Source: UBA1858 sp045105615 (GTDB lineage Bacteria; Pseudomonadota; Gammaproteobacteria; UBA4575). From it: a DNA stretch of 64,000 nucleotides. Location: positions 1 through 64,000 of the forward strand of contig JBGCDS010000002.1 of NCBI GenBank assembly GCA_045105615.1, read 5' to 3'. The position numbers and the translations under genes were made by a program. Each line of letters starts with the position of its first letter. Positions within the stretch are counted from its first letter, which is position 1. Below, in pieces: positions 27,175-35,737 of the stretch. Below the pieces are notes generated by a model. It saw only the letters and a program-made list of their open reading frames with translations. It did not search any database and was not told where the DNA came from.

Positions 27175-27250
27175 GGGGCTATAGCTCAGCTGGGAGAGCG
27201 CCTGCGTGGCACGCAGGAGGTCAGCGGTTCGATCCCGCTTAGCTCCACCA
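27175..27250 (+). tRNA. tRNA-Ala, anticodon GGC
   Basis: A 76-nt gene including encoded CCA. The acceptor stem GGGGCTA pairs with TAGCTCC. The D-arm (GCTCAGCTGGGAGAGC), a 5-bp anticodon stem with loop GTGGCAC and the T-arm GCGGTTCGATCCCGC are all present. It closely resembles E. coli tRNA-Ala(GGC), including the G-U pair in the acceptor stem expected for alanine identity. Confidence 0.97.
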
Positions 27251-27269
27251 CATCTTTATTTGATATGAA

Positions 27270-27941
27270 TTAACTGCCAGCAAATGTACTTTTACCAATC
27301 CATTTCGATACGCTATTTACGTGTTCTTTAGCGCCAAATATTTTCATCTTGTCTTCACGAATCATTGTTTCTAATTTGGAATAGCCTAACCAAATATTGG
27401 TCATTGTTTCTAGTGTTGTAATGATAGTAATGTCAGGCTCATGACCTGTATCTTCAAAACATAAATCAATCTCATTATTGTCTATCACCATCCACCAATA
27501 TCGGTCGTGACTACTTTGCTCTGAAAATTCGATATGGATCACTGCTCGCTTATTTTTAAAATATTCAATATTTAAACGTCGGCGCATATCCCACAGTAAG
27601 AAGCCTGCATCAAGATCTTCATTGTCAATTTTGTTTTTTGCCCACTTATGCCCCCAGGAGCCAAAACCTAAGACAATTGGGCGTAACTCTTCACCTGATT
27701 CAGTAAGGTGATATTCATAACCATTACTTGCAGATTTTTTACATCGCAGTATCACGCCTTGTTCCTCAAGTGTTTTGAGGCGCCTAGATAGAATGCTTGG
27801 AGAAATTCTAGGTAATCCTTGGCGTAACTGTCCAAAACGGGTACTGCCCATCATGAGTTCCCGAAGCACTAAAATCACCCATTTTTCGCATAAAATTTCA
27901 GCTGCTTTAGCGACAGGGCAGAACTGACAGTATTTTTCCAT
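27270..27941 (-). CDS. HxlR-family winged-helix transcriptional regulator with C-terminal SCP2-like extension
   Basis: 223 residues from the ATG. A TTG ten codons upstream would extend it, but the MEKYCQFCPVAKA start is typical for the family. Residues 1-95 form the HxlR winged helix: Cys pair CQFC, then CEKWVILVLREL, GLPRISPSILSRRLKTLEEQG, and the wing. The remaining 120 residues resemble the sterol-carrier-like domain found in longer HxlR regulators and may bind a ligand. The N-terminal cysteines may sense thiol or electrophile stress. It diverges from exbB. The long inverted repeat at 28055-28112 lies upstream and is a candidate operator. Confidence 0.85.
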   Translation of the reverse strand: MEKYCQFCPVAKAAEILCEKWVILVLRELMMGSTRFGQLRQGLPRISPSILSRRLKTLEEQGVILRCKKSASNGYEYHLTESGEELRPIVLGFGSWGHKWAKNKIDNEDLDAGFLLWDMRRRLNIEYFKNKRAVIHIEFSEQSSHDRYWWMVIDNNEIDLCFEDTGHEPDITIITTLETMTNIWLGYSKLETMIREDKMKIFGAKEHVNSVSKWIGKSTFAGS

Positions 27942-28054
27942 AGGGTAATTATCAAATAGTTTTAAATACAATATTAGTACTACTTTAGGACTAGTTCATT
28001 ATTTATTGCTCAGGCACACTAAATACGTTGTAAAATTTTTCAACAAAAGAAATA

Positions 28055-28112
28055 GCCAAATTTAGACACTTATTTAAGGTACCTCCGTCCTACTATATCG
28101 TCTGAATTTGGC
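28055..28112. promoter_or_regulatory. Long inverted repeat followed by a T-run
   Basis: gccaaatttagac (28055-28067) pairs with gtctgaatttggc (28100-28112) over 13 bp with one G-T pair, around a 32-base spacer that contains the palindrome AGGTACCT. TTTTT follows on the plus strand at 28114-28118. It could be a terminator for an unseen short transcript or a paired operator for the adjacent regulator. Confidence 0.55.
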
Positions 28113-28182
28113 CTTTTTCAATCATTAGTTTCCTGATTTATTCACTGGAATTACCTGATTACTCTGGCCAGTAATTAAGCGA

Positions 28183-28212
28183 TTACAATCAAAATAGTAA
28201 TGCGCGTATAAT
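28183..28212 (+). promoter_or_regulatory. Candidate exbB promoter
   Basis: A perfect TATAAT lies at 28207-28212, with a weak -35 (TTACAA at 28183-28188) at 18-bp spacing. The transcript would have a leader of about 85 bases before exbB. The poor -35 suggests that activation or a different sigma factor context may matter. Confidence 0.4.
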
Positions 28213-28302
28213 GTATAGATTATGGCAAATATTACTTAGTCAATAGTACCCGATTAAATTTTCACTATAACTATTAACCATCCTTAGTAATCCTTCATTC
28301 AC

Positions 28303-28962
28303 ATGCATTCAGTCGATATAGAAGTCAGCGTCAGTCGTGCCAATACGTTAATCGAAGCGGGGGGACCCGTTGTAATCGCCTTAATAGGAATGTCTGTCAT
28401 TGGTTTGGCAGTACTATTACTTAAAAATTGGCAATTCTTTGCTATACAATTTGAAAAACGTGGATTTATTGAACCAGCCTTGGATGCATGGAAAGCTGAT
28501 GATATTCAAGCCATGCAGACAATCCTCAAACAGTCTAAAAACCCCATTGCAAGAGTTATTGAATCAGCAACCCACGCATACTCGCAACATAACACTGATC
28601 ATAATCTTGCAAGAGAAGAGGTGATGCGTGTCGCTACTTTAAAACTAGCAGATGCTAGATCTTATTTAAGAGTGATTGAAGTGATTGCGGCACTGAGTCC
28701 CTTATTAGGCTTATTTGGGACAGTACTTGGCATGATAGAAGCCTTTCACCGTTTGGAGTCCGCTGGGACAGCTGTCGATCCTGCTGTATTGTCAGGTGGT
28801 ATTTGGGAAGCTCTGTTAACGACTGCTGCTGGTTTAGCGGTGGCGATTCCAGCCATCATTGCGCTAAATTGGTTAGAACATAGAATAGAAAGATTCAAAT
28901 TAGTTATGGAAGATGCAATGACACAAATCTTCACTGCTAAAGTTATCCTTAACGTAAAGTAA
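28303..28962 (+). CDS. exbB: MotA/TolQ/ExbB proton channel family protein
   Basis: 219-residue inner-membrane channel subunit converting proton flow into mechanical work for TonB. There are three membrane helices: about residues 20-40, then a cytoplasmic loop, then ALSPLLGLFGTVLGMIEAF and the AALLTTAAGLAVAIPA region. Both conserved helices with the small-residue Thr/Gly faces are intact. It leads a four-gene operon. Its stop overlaps the ATG of the first exbD by one base. Confidence 0.92.
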   Translation: MHSVDIEVSVSRANTLIEAGGPVVIALIGMSVIGLAVLLLKNWQFFAIQFEKRGFIEPALDAWKADDIQAMQTILKQSKNPIARVIESATHAYSQHNTDHNLAREEVMRVATLKLADARSYLRVIEVIAALSPLLGLFGTVLGMIEAFHRLESAGTAVDPAVLSGGIWEALLTTAAGLAVAIPAIIALNWLEHRIERFKLVMEDAMTQIFTAKVILNVK

Positions 28963-29366
28963 TGCAACTATCTACACCGAGAAGAAAATCACTGGTTAAT
29001 CTCACTCCACTAATCGATGTGGTATTTATATTGTTAATTTTCTTTATGTTAGCATCGAATTTTATTCGTTGGCACTATATTGAATTATCTGTAGGTGATG
29101 CTAGTGATGCAGAAGTAGATCACCAGAAAATAAGCATTATTACTATCAATCCAGACGAATCTTATACTCTGAATGAACAACAATTACCTATCAATGCCAT
29201 TATTCTTAAAGTGCGTGAAAAATTACGTCATAACATTGAGCATCCTATTGTAGTAAAACCTGAGCAGGGCACAGATGTGCAAACCATGGTGAATGTATTA
29301 AACCGTTTAAAGGATTTTGCCGGCAATAATATATCCGTGGCAAAACCTGAAAATGAAGAGAAATAA
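28962..29366 (+). CDS. exbD: ExbD/TolR family biopolymer transport protein (first copy)
   Basis: 134 residues with a single membrane helix. The family signature NLTPLIDVVFILLIFFML carries the proton-carrying Asp of the helix and is followed by a periplasmic domain. It is coupled to exbB by a one-base overlap. A second exbD follows after 3 bp, as in operons where two ExbD-type proteins assemble around one ExbB ring. Confidence 0.92.
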   Translation: MQLSTPRRKSLVNLTPLIDVVFILLIFFMLASNFIRWHYIELSVGDASDAEVDHQKISIITINPDESYTLNEQQLPINAIILKVREKLRHNIEHPIVVKPEQGTDVQTMVNVLNRLKDFAGNNISVAKPENEEK

Positions 29367-29369
29367 GTA

Positions 29370-29771
29370 ATGCATATTCCAGATCAACCCGACAAGCGAG
29401 AGTTAGAAAATTTATTGCCTCTAGTCAATGTTGTATTTTTATTGTTGATCTTTTTTATGGTAGCAGGTGCATTCTCATCACCAGAACTATTCATTATAGA
29501 ACCTACAATTGCAGAAAATGAATTATCAGCAAATCCTGAATTATTAACTATTCTTGTCAATCAGCAGGGTGATCTGGCCATTAACCAAGATAAGATTGCC
29601 ACCGATTCATTACCTGTAATAATTAACGAATATCTAGAGAGCAAACCTAATAGCATAGTTCAGCTTAAGCCGGATGCAAATACCGAAGCATTACGCATAG
29701 TTGAGTTATTAGAAACATTAGGGACTAGTAATTTAGATGCAGTACATATCGTGACGAGTGCTTCTGAGTAA
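29370..29771 (+). CDS. ExbD/TolR family protein (second copy)
   Basis: 133 residues with the same topology as its neighbour, but the membrane signature is LLPLVNVVFLLLIFFMV. Here the usual Asp (L-I-D-V-V) is replaced by Asn (L-V-N-V-V). Loss of that carboxylate would remove the normal proton-binding residue, so this copy may be structural or regulatory. The periplasmic part is complete. It lies between exbD and tonB. Confidence 0.9.
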   Translation: MHIPDQPDKRELENLLPLVNVVFLLLIFFMVAGAFSSPELFIIEPTIAENELSANPELLTILVNQQGDLAINQDKIATDSLPVIINEYLESKPNSIVQLKPDANTEALRIVELLETLGTSNLDAVHIVTSASE

Positions 29772-29777
29772 TACGTT

Positions 29778-30533
29778 ATGGTAGAAAGCTGCTTTGTTAT
29801 AAAGCCTTACCACTGGTGGTTAACTATTGGTGTCGCTATGCTAGTGCATGTAATGTTACTAATTAACTATAAACAAGAAAGTGCACAGCTAGATGAACCT
29901 ATAGAATCTGCGAATTATAATGAAGTAATCATCGGCTTAAAAAAATTAAAAACTCCCCAGCCTATTGAAAAACAGAATGTAGTCGAAATACCTGTAGTTG
30001 ACTCCACTCCAATCAAGCCAAAACCTCTTATAAGAAAACCGAAAGTCATTAAACCAAAACCTGTTAAAAAACCTAAACCTAAAGTAGTCGTTACTCCTAA
30101 AATAACTACACCACAGGTATCTCCTATAATGATTGCTAAGGATCAAAAAGAAACAAAAAATATAAGTAGCAATAAAAGCACTGCTAAACCTAACTCAGCC
30201 ATTCGAAACATTGGATCTACTGCTTTAAAAAACAAGAAAGCTTCATACTATGCAACATTGGCTAAATGGTTAGAAAAACATAAAAAATACCCAACTATTG
30301 CTCGCCGCCGTAATCAACAAGGCGAAGTAACGATAAAATTCACTTTAAATAGGCGAGGTGAGCTCTTGAGATTTAAATTAATAAAATCATCTGAGCATCA
30401 TAGTTTAAATACCGCAGCAATTAAGATGTTAAAACGTGCGTCACCTATGCCCATACCACCTCAAGAGATTATTGGCAGCGGAGGTGAATTGGAATTTACC
30501 ATTCCAGTTAATTTTAATTTGCTGGTTAAATGA
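29778..30533 (+). CDS. tonB: TonB family energy transducer
   Basis: 251 residues. An N-terminal membrane helix (about 12-30), then a Pro/Lys-rich periplasmic spacer (KPKPLIRKPKVIKPKP and similar), then a TonB C-terminal domain beginning near residue 165 (YPTIARRRNQQGEVTIKF) that contacts TonB boxes of outer-membrane receptors. The order exbB-exbD-exbD-tonB is a self-contained energy module. No TonB-dependent receptor lies in the window, so its cargo is unknown. Confidence 0.92.
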   Translation: MVESCFVIKPYHWWLTIGVAMLVHVMLLINYKQESAQLDEPIESANYNEVIIGLKKLKTPQPIEKQNVVEIPVVDSTPIKPKPLIRKPKVIKPKPVKKPKPKVVVTPKITTPQVSPIMIAKDQKETKNISSNKSTAKPNSAIRNIGSTALKNKKASYYATLAKWLEKHKKYPTIARRRNQQGEVTIKFTLNRRGELLRFKLIKSSEHHSLNTAAIKMLKRASPMPIPPQEIIGSGGELEFTIPVNFNLLVK

Positions 30534-30654
30534 CTAATATTCATGGTCAGACTTAATGGTGACTGGTAACTTTCTAATTTCATATAGATTCATTAAAATC
30601 AATGTGTTGAGAGTATATTTTAAGTTAGAATATAGAATAGTTACTAATCTAGTT

Positions 30655-30660
30655 TATAAT
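30655..30660 (+). promoter_or_regulatory. Candidate -10 box upstream of the 30720 small gene
   Basis: TATAAT at 30655-30660 without a recognisable -35 element. It lies 59 bp before the ATG at 30720. The lack of a -35 makes this tentative. Confidence 0.3.
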
Positions 30661-30719
30661 CATGTTCATAAAAGCGTGGTTAGGCGCGCTTAATAACTAC
30701 ATTGAAGGGACAGGCGAGA

Positions 30720-30947
30720 ATGACTAAACATATAAAAATCGTCACTAATTGCTATGTTAATAGACGCGAGTCTGAAGATAGACGTCTGAATATTAACCCT
30801 ACAATTTTTCCAGTCTTTACTAAGAGTGGTAACTGGATTCGCAAAGAATGCCGTAAGATCCCAGAAAGGCGCATTGATAATATTAATGTCACTGAAACAC
30901 GGCTTAAAGATGAAGAATTTAATGAGCTTTTTAAAGAGTTTTCATAA
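30720..30947 (+). CDS. Small arginine-rich protein, window family member 1
   Basis: 75 residues. It shares with 31073-31381 and 59893-60117 a two-part pattern: an RR-x4-RR motif (NRRESEDRR), a spacer, FP-x3-T-x2-G, then RKxxRKIPERRxxNI, V-x-E-T and an acidic DEEF-type end. There are no membrane segments. The first Met at 30720 is chosen, and an in-frame TTG at 30702 would add six residues. The fold is unknown to me. The paired RR motifs could contact an anionic ligand such as a nucleotide second messenger or nucleic acid. Function is unassigned. Confidence 0.7.
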   Translation: MTKHIKIVTNCYVNRRESEDRRLNINPTIFPVFTKSGNWIRKECRKIPERRIDNINVTETRLKDEEFNELFKEFS

Positions 30948-31072
30948 TTCACTCATTCGTATAAGTAATTACATATCGATTCAATTCTGAAAATAATATA
31001 ACCAATTGATTCGCAAATTATTAACGATCTGGATACAATAGGGCTGCATAATTACTTTAATTAGGTACAGCC

Positions 31073-31381
31073 TTGCAAAAGACTAAATCACGCCAACCAG
31101 ACAGAAGAAGAGCAGTCGATTCTTCTGTTTCAAGCAATAAGCCACGCGAGCGGAGGAAAAAATCTTCTGAGCGTAGACATAGTGATAGCATCGCACAATT
31201 TCCGATTATCACTACTCAAGGCATATGTGTACGTAAGGAACGCAGAAAAATACCCGAACGTAGAATGTCTAATATTGTAGTACGTGAAACAGTAATGAAT
31301 GAGGAAGTATTTGAAACTTTATTTTCTAATTACCTTGAATATAAAGAAAGAATTAAATTAATAAAAAAGTTGAGCAGCTAA
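31073..31381 (+). CDS. Small arginine-rich protein, window family member 2
   Basis: 102 residues starting from TTG with AGGT 10 bases upstream; no ATG precedes the conserved part. The core is RERRKKSSERR, FPIITTQG, RKERRKIPERRMSNI and VVRETVMNEE. Compared with member 1 it has an extra basic N terminus (PDRRRAVDSS) and a longer, Lys-rich C-terminal helix. Its stop overlaps the gspN stop by 3 bases, tail to tail. About 125 bp separate it from member 1. The two may be a local duplication. Confidence 0.68.
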   Translation: MQKTKSRQPDRRRAVDSSVSSNKPRERRKKSSERRHSDSIAQFPIITTQGICVRKERRKIPERRMSNIVVRETVMNEEVFETLFSNYLEYKERIKLIKKLSS

Positions 31382-32103
31382 AGTTTGCCGCTCTGCTGAA
31401 TTTTAACAGATCCATCTGACTGCAATTCACCAACAAACTTCAAACCATTAATAACCGCTTCACTAGAACTTTCGTTCTGTCTTGCCTTTATATCAAGATC
31501 ATATTTCATATCATGAAATAGCTGTACGGCTCCAATAAGATCAATATGTCCCTGGCTGTTATTTATATCAATGTGAGTATGGTCGCTCATTGGCTCAAAC
31601 ACACTATTGACATCACCCATTGATAGACGCAAGACACCATTAACATCTAAGGTAGAAAAGTTCATATTACCCTCTAACCGTTGTATGCCATTCGCATCGA
31701 ACTGTATATCCTGTATATCTGCATCAAAATTTCCAGATAATGAGATTCCATAATCTTTCACAAGCGGACTTAAAATGTCTGCATTACCATTAGCAGTTAA
31801 ATCGTTAATCTCAGTCGATCCTCTCATTTTTAAATGAAATTTACTTTCAACATCTCCGTGACTTTGATTTATATCAGCACACAACTTGAGCAATAAAAAG
31901 CAACTCGATTTGACTTTCCATTTCACCGAACCATAATCAATTTTATTGACAACTAAGCTAGCCGCAGAACCATTCCATAAGTTTCCTTGAAATTGACTAG
32001 CTATAATATTATTAGGTAGAAATTTAGCTGCTACGCTTGCGGGAATATAAGCAATCATGGCTAGCAAGAAAACAGCAGTACCTATAAAAATATATTTCTT
32101 CAT
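31378..32103 (-). CDS. gspN: Type II secretion system protein N
   Basis: 241-residue inner-membrane-anchored periplasmic protein. An N-terminal membrane segment (residues 2-24) is followed by a beta-rich domain (NGSAASLVVNKIDYGSVKWKV), as in GspN/XcpP-linked accessory proteins. GspN is present in only some T2SS operons, and its exact role is not settled. It is the last gene of the operon and overlaps gspM by 4 bases. Confidence 0.85.
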   Translation of the reverse strand: MKKYIFIGTAVFLLAMIAYIPASVAAKFLPNNIIASQFQGNLWNGSAASLVVNKIDYGSVKWKVKSSCFLLLKLCADINQSHGDVESKFHLKMRGSTEINDLTANGNADILSPLVKDYGISLSGNFDADIQDIQFDANGIQRLEGNMNFSTLDVNGVLRLSMGDVNSVFEPMSDHTHIDINNSQGHIDLIGAVQLFHDMKYDLDIKARQNESSSEAVINGLKFVGELQSDGSVKIQQSGKL

Positions 32104-32585
32104 GTTCTTTTTAATTTCAATCTTGCTTTGACAACACCGGGTTTATCTAGCTTAGTAATTGTCGCTTCGAGTACTTTAACGTTACTATTTTTGTCTAGCT
32201 GTCCGAGCATAGTTGCTAAGGCATCAAAATCTATCTCATCCATATAAACTGTCGCTGCATGAGGACCATCAGGTTGGATTTGTTTTATTGCTGCTCTTAG
32301 ACCTAATCGATTAGCGAGACTATCTACGATGGCGAGTAGTGATCGCTTATTATCTGATTTCAGTAGATTCGGGTTGGTTAATTTAAGCTGCTTGATTTCT
32401 GTGCTTTTGGTTTTCATCCATGACAGTAGTTTTTGATTATTCTCTACATGCATGCGTTTAGCATCTCGAGCCTGTGTTAATGGTGCCCATGCTAGGCTGT
32501 AAAATAAAAACAATATAACAACAACACCCGCAATTAATACGTAATTTTGCTCTCTTGTTTGCAAATTACTCCACCAGTCTTTCAT
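32100..32585 (-). CDS. gspM: Type II secretion system protein M
   Basis: 161 residues with a short cytoplasmic N terminus (LQTREQNYVLIAG), a membrane helix (about 15-32) and a periplasmic ferredoxin-like domain that pairs with GspL in the assembly platform. Position and size fit the family well although sequence conservation is low. It lies between gspL (4 bp upstream) and gspN (overlapping). Confidence 0.85.
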   Translation of the reverse strand: MKDWWSNLQTREQNYVLIAGVVVILFLFYSLAWAPLTQARDAKRMHVENNQKLLSWMKTKSTEIKQLKLTNPNLLKSDNKRSLLAIVDSLANRLGLRAAIKQIQPDGPHAATVYMDEIDFDALATMLGQLDKNSNVKVLEATITKLDKPGVVKARLKLKRT

Positions 32586-32589
32586 TGTC

Positions 32590-33810
32590 TTACTCCGATA
32601 CCTGCATACGTGCCATTACAAAATCACCAACAGTTTTTGCTGTTTGTAACTCGGCATTAATATTTTTAGATTTGAGCTTAGATTTAACCGCCTCTAATAA
32701 CTGAATGTTTTTAGTTCTAATATCTAGCGATAACTGATTATTTTTATATTGCATATCAGTAATTGAAATATTAGGGTCTTTATATAACTCATAACCGCTT
32801 TGATGTAGGAATTTTAGAAAATCAGCATTGCTTGATTCTGAACCTGAAGAAGATAGTTCTTTAATTCTCTGTTCCATTTGAACCCGCGCATTAACTACTT
32901 TTTTCACATCAGGAAATGTTCGCTTAAATATTTGATCCACTTCTGAAGTAAGTTTTTTATCTAAAGTATTTAATCTTGAATACTCAATTGCTGTTTGACC
33001 CATAGAAATACTTATCCAAATAGCCGCTAGTACAGCAGCTATTTTCCAAGGTCTAATGGTCTTATGTTGTTTATCTGCTTTTACATAACTGCCTTGCAAT
33101 AAATTGATGCAATCATTATTGGCATAGCCTTTTATAAACGCCGTGGGTGACCAAAAATCATCAAGCTGAACATTTGGTAATTTAACAATATCTTCCAACT
33201 TTTCATCCGGATGGCTGTAGATAAATATTTTATCAGGCATTTCAGATTGCTCATTGAGTGTTGCACTCATGAAATCAGTAAAATCATTAGTATCACAGCC
33301 AAAACCATTCCATTGTTCTGTTCTCGCTAACAAATGACCATTATCAATACATAGCGTCCATTGGTCCTCATGCCAATCTAATCCATAAATATCAGCTGTA
33401 ATCACATCTGGCAAAACATTAACTTCACTTAATATTTTGATCAAATGATCTAAGTTAGGCTTTGAAATAACAATGACGGGAATTTCTCCGTCTTCCTTAC
33501 GATTGCCTAGTGCGAAATGCAAATCTTCAATATCTTCAGTGAGGTCATCCTCTAGTGTATAAGGGATAGCTTTTTCTAATTGCTTCTTGTTTTTTGTTTG
33601 TACAGCAACTGAGTTGATATAGAGTTGTTCAATAGGCAATAATATGACAACTTTTCTGTCTTGAATTAATTCAGCCGCATTTGCTAGCTTAACCATTCCA
33701 CAGTCATTGGCTTCATCATCATCTGTGACTAGCACCCATCGGACTGATGTATCATCATCAATAACTCGATGTTCAGTGTTAGCAAGAAATCTTAAAAATA
33801 GGGTCTCCAT
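32590..33810 (-). CDS. gspL: Type II secretion system protein L
   Basis: 406 residues. A cytoplasmic actin-like domain (residues 1 to about 245) docks the GspE ATPase. A single membrane helix (AAVLAAIWISISM, about 255-272) and a periplasmic ferredoxin-like domain pairing with GspM follow. IPYTLEDDLTEDIEDLHFALG is a typical GspL stretch. gspK ends 2 bp upstream. Confidence 0.88.
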   Translation of the reverse strand: METLFLRFLANTEHRVIDDDTSVRWVLVTDDDEANDCGMVKLANAAELIQDRKVVILLPIEQLYINSVAVQTKNKKQLEKAIPYTLEDDLTEDIEDLHFALGNRKEDGEIPVIVISKPNLDHLIKILSEVNVLPDVITADIYGLDWHEDQWTLCIDNGHLLARTEQWNGFGCDTNDFTDFMSATLNEQSEMPDKIFIYSHPDEKLEDIVKLPNVQLDDFWSPTAFIKGYANNDCINLLQGSYVKADKQHKTIRPWKIAAVLAAIWISISMGQTAIEYSRLNTLDKKLTSEVDQIFKRTFPDVKKVVNARVQMEQRIKELSSSGSESSNADFLKFLHQSGYELYKDPNISITDMQYKNNQLSLDIRTKNIQLLEAVKSKLKSKNINAELQTAKTVGDFVMARMQVSE

Positions 33811-33812
33811 AC

Positions 33813-34742
33813 TTATTGTCCTGGTACTCTGTTAACAACGGTTATTGTAGAATTGTTGATCCTGTTTAATATACTTTCGTTTCTAATAAAACTATTTCCC
33901 ACTTTGATTTGAGAATTCAAACTAAAAAAACTGCTATTCACTGATAACGCTTGAAGATTAATAGGAGCACCTTGAAGTAATGGGTTGGAAACAAATTGCT
34001 GTATGCTTTCAAATGCCTCTTCATCACGTTCTTCAATAATATTATTAGCGAGATCAATTCCAATATTAGGAATGACGGAAGCTAACACTTCTGCTTTTGC
34101 TGTATTCACATTTACTGCAGTATTCGACGGTAGGGCCGTCAAAAATGGCTCTACTTGTTCGTATATTTCTTGAGTAAAACCTTTAATAAGGCGTAATTCA
34201 GATATATGTTGCATAGGTCGATTAGCTGTCAAATAGGGATACTCTAGCCCTGTATAATAATCGTCTTCTGCACCATTCGGAGGGATTGCGTTGACATCTG
34301 GGTCAATCCAGTCGATGACTGCTTGTATCAGGCTAGAATCCTGCTCCAATAGTGCAAATAATGCCTCTAATCGGATACGTGTCAGTGGATCAGGTTCTGT
34401 GCCTGTGATGAGATTATTAACGTTTATTTTCCCCTGTTCATCTTCAATTTTACCCGATATATAACCGCCTGGAAGTGGCAGAGCAGGGAGTTCTGTCGCC
34501 CAAGCCTCGCTGATATGGTCATAGTCATTATCGTCGTCTAGATCTCTCGCTAAGACGACTTTCGCCCAAGTCTCTCCACCATGAAGATAGGACCAAACTT
34601 GGCTACCAAATACTACGTTCTCAGTTCTACGGATTGATAATTGATGATTTGCTGTAATGGATGTTGCCGCAATCACGGCCAACGCTAATACAAGTATTGC
34701 TGTGAGTAACGCGATTCCTTCTTGATGTAAACGTCTGTTCAT
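33813..34742 (-). CDS. gspK: Type II secretion minor pseudopilin K
   Basis: 309 residues, the large minor pseudopilin at the tip of the pseudopilus. Prepilin cleavage is expected after Gly9 (RRLHQEG^IALLTAI). As usual for GspK the fifth mature residue is not Glu. The helical globular domain is present: DEQGKINVNNL and WIDPDVNAIPPNGAEDDYY, the latter like the calcium-binding stretch of GspK. The ATG overlaps the gspJ stop (ATGA). Confidence 0.92.
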   Translation of the reverse strand: MNRRLHQEGIALLTAILVLALAVIAATSITANHQLSIRRTENVVFGSQVWSYLHGGETWAKVVLARDLDDDNDYDHISEAWATELPALPLPGGYISGKIEDEQGKINVNNLITGTEPDPLTRIRLEALFALLEQDSSLIQAVIDWIDPDVNAIPPNGAEDDYYTGLEYPYLTANRPMQHISELRLIKGFTQEIYEQVEPFLTALPSNTAVNVNTAKAEVLASVIPNIGIDLANNIIEERDEEAFESIQQFVSNPLLQGAPINLQALSVNSSFFSLNSQIKVGNSFIRNESILNRINNSTITVVNRVPGQ

Positions 34743-35344
34743 TCTGGCACCGTGATAATTCGATTGATTTTACCAATTGGGAATGCATCAAAAGAAATTG
34801 ATATCGCTCTAGGTAGACCAACCTCAGTTGAATTACTATTTATTGGCGGCCATCGATCCACCCAAGTATTATTTTGGTTTAAAAACTCTATTTCTAACTC
34901 TTCAATTTCATCCAGTAATACCACTTCACGAGCGTCTTCACTGATTGCGCCATCTAAACGGTTCCAACTATGACGCTTAAATTGTTTCTCATTAACCTCA
35001 TAGGCAACTCGTTGTAGATTGCTACGTAACAATCCAGCTGGATTACGCCAGCCACTATAAGTCAAACTCATAATTGACTCTCCATCAGAGGAGAATGCTG
35101 GTTGAGAATCACCGTATTGATCTCTTATGGGTCTAGCAATAGCTCGATTCACATCTCTTTCTAAATATTTGAGTGTGAGTTGAATTGATTTAATTTGATC
35201 TGAGCGAATCTCTAAATCTGTTTGCCATTTTAAAATAGCATTAAGGCCACTAAATGCAGTAATACCAACAATACCAAATACAGCTAATGCGACAACCACT
35301 TCTATCAAAGTAAAACCAGTGCTTTTATTTGAATGAATCGACAT
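34739..35344 (-). CDS. gspJ: Type II secretion minor pseudopilin J
   Basis: 201 residues with an N-methylation motif, cleavage after Gly10 (STG^FTLIEVVVAL), a hydrophobic helix and a beta-rich domain ending in RAISISFD. It forms the tip complex with GspI and GspK. Seven bases separate it from gspI, and it overlaps gspK. Confidence 0.92.
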   Translation of the reverse strand: MSIHSNKSTGFTLIEVVVALAVFGIVGITAFSGLNAILKWQTDLEIRSDQIKSIQLTLKYLERDVNRAIARPIRDQYGDSQPAFSSDGESIMSLTYSGWRNPAGLLRSNLQRVAYEVNEKQFKRHSWNRLDGAISEDAREVVLLDEIEELEIEFLNQNNTWVDRWPPINSNSTEVGLPRAISISFDAFPIGKINRIITVPE

Positions 35345-35351
35345 GGCTGGT

Positions 35352-35735
35352 TTAATAAAAATATGCAGGAAATAGTGATACTAATGATGCATAGACCTGG
35401 CTATCTGGTTCTGCATCACGCCTGACATCTATTTCTACACGTTGAATGCCTGGGTCCTGTGTATCAACAAGTTTTTTAGTCCAGTACCATTCAATGCCAG
35501 CAATTTCTTCGCTACCAGTTGTTTCTTTCTCAGCATCATTTTCTAGATTTAACTCATAACTAGCCATCGCATTCTGTGCTACCCAGGTAGCGATCATTCT
35601 TTCATTAAGGTGAGCAGTATTCTTAGTAACTGTACCAACCGTTTTTATGGTTCCCATCAAACCAACTGCAATCACTGCAACCGCAACTACTACTTCTATA
35701 AGAGTAAAGCCTCTTGTTTTAGCATTTAGCTTCAT
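35352..35735 (-). CDS. gspI: Type II secretion minor pseudopilin I
   Basis: 127 residues. The prepilin motif KTRG^FTLIEVVVAV is followed by AVGLMG and a small beta domain. It nucleates the GspIJK tip. Size and the conserved NERMIATWVAQNAM region are typical for GspI. Confidence 0.92.
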   Translation of the reverse strand: MKLNAKTRGFTLIEVVVAVAVIAVGLMGTIKTVGTVTKNTAHLNERMIATWVAQNAMASYELNLENDAEKETTGSEEIAGIEWYWTKKLVDTQDPGIQRVEIDVRRDAEPDSQVYASLVSLFPAYFY

Positions 35736-35737
35736 TA

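Larger units (their letters stand above)
27942..28302. other. Intergenic region between the HxlR regulator and exbB
   Basis: 361 bp without a gene. It holds the 13-bp inverted repeat at 28055-28112 and an exbB promoter candidate at 28183-28212. I see no Fur box resembling GATAATGATAATCATTATC and no convincing small open frame. Confidence 0.6.
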
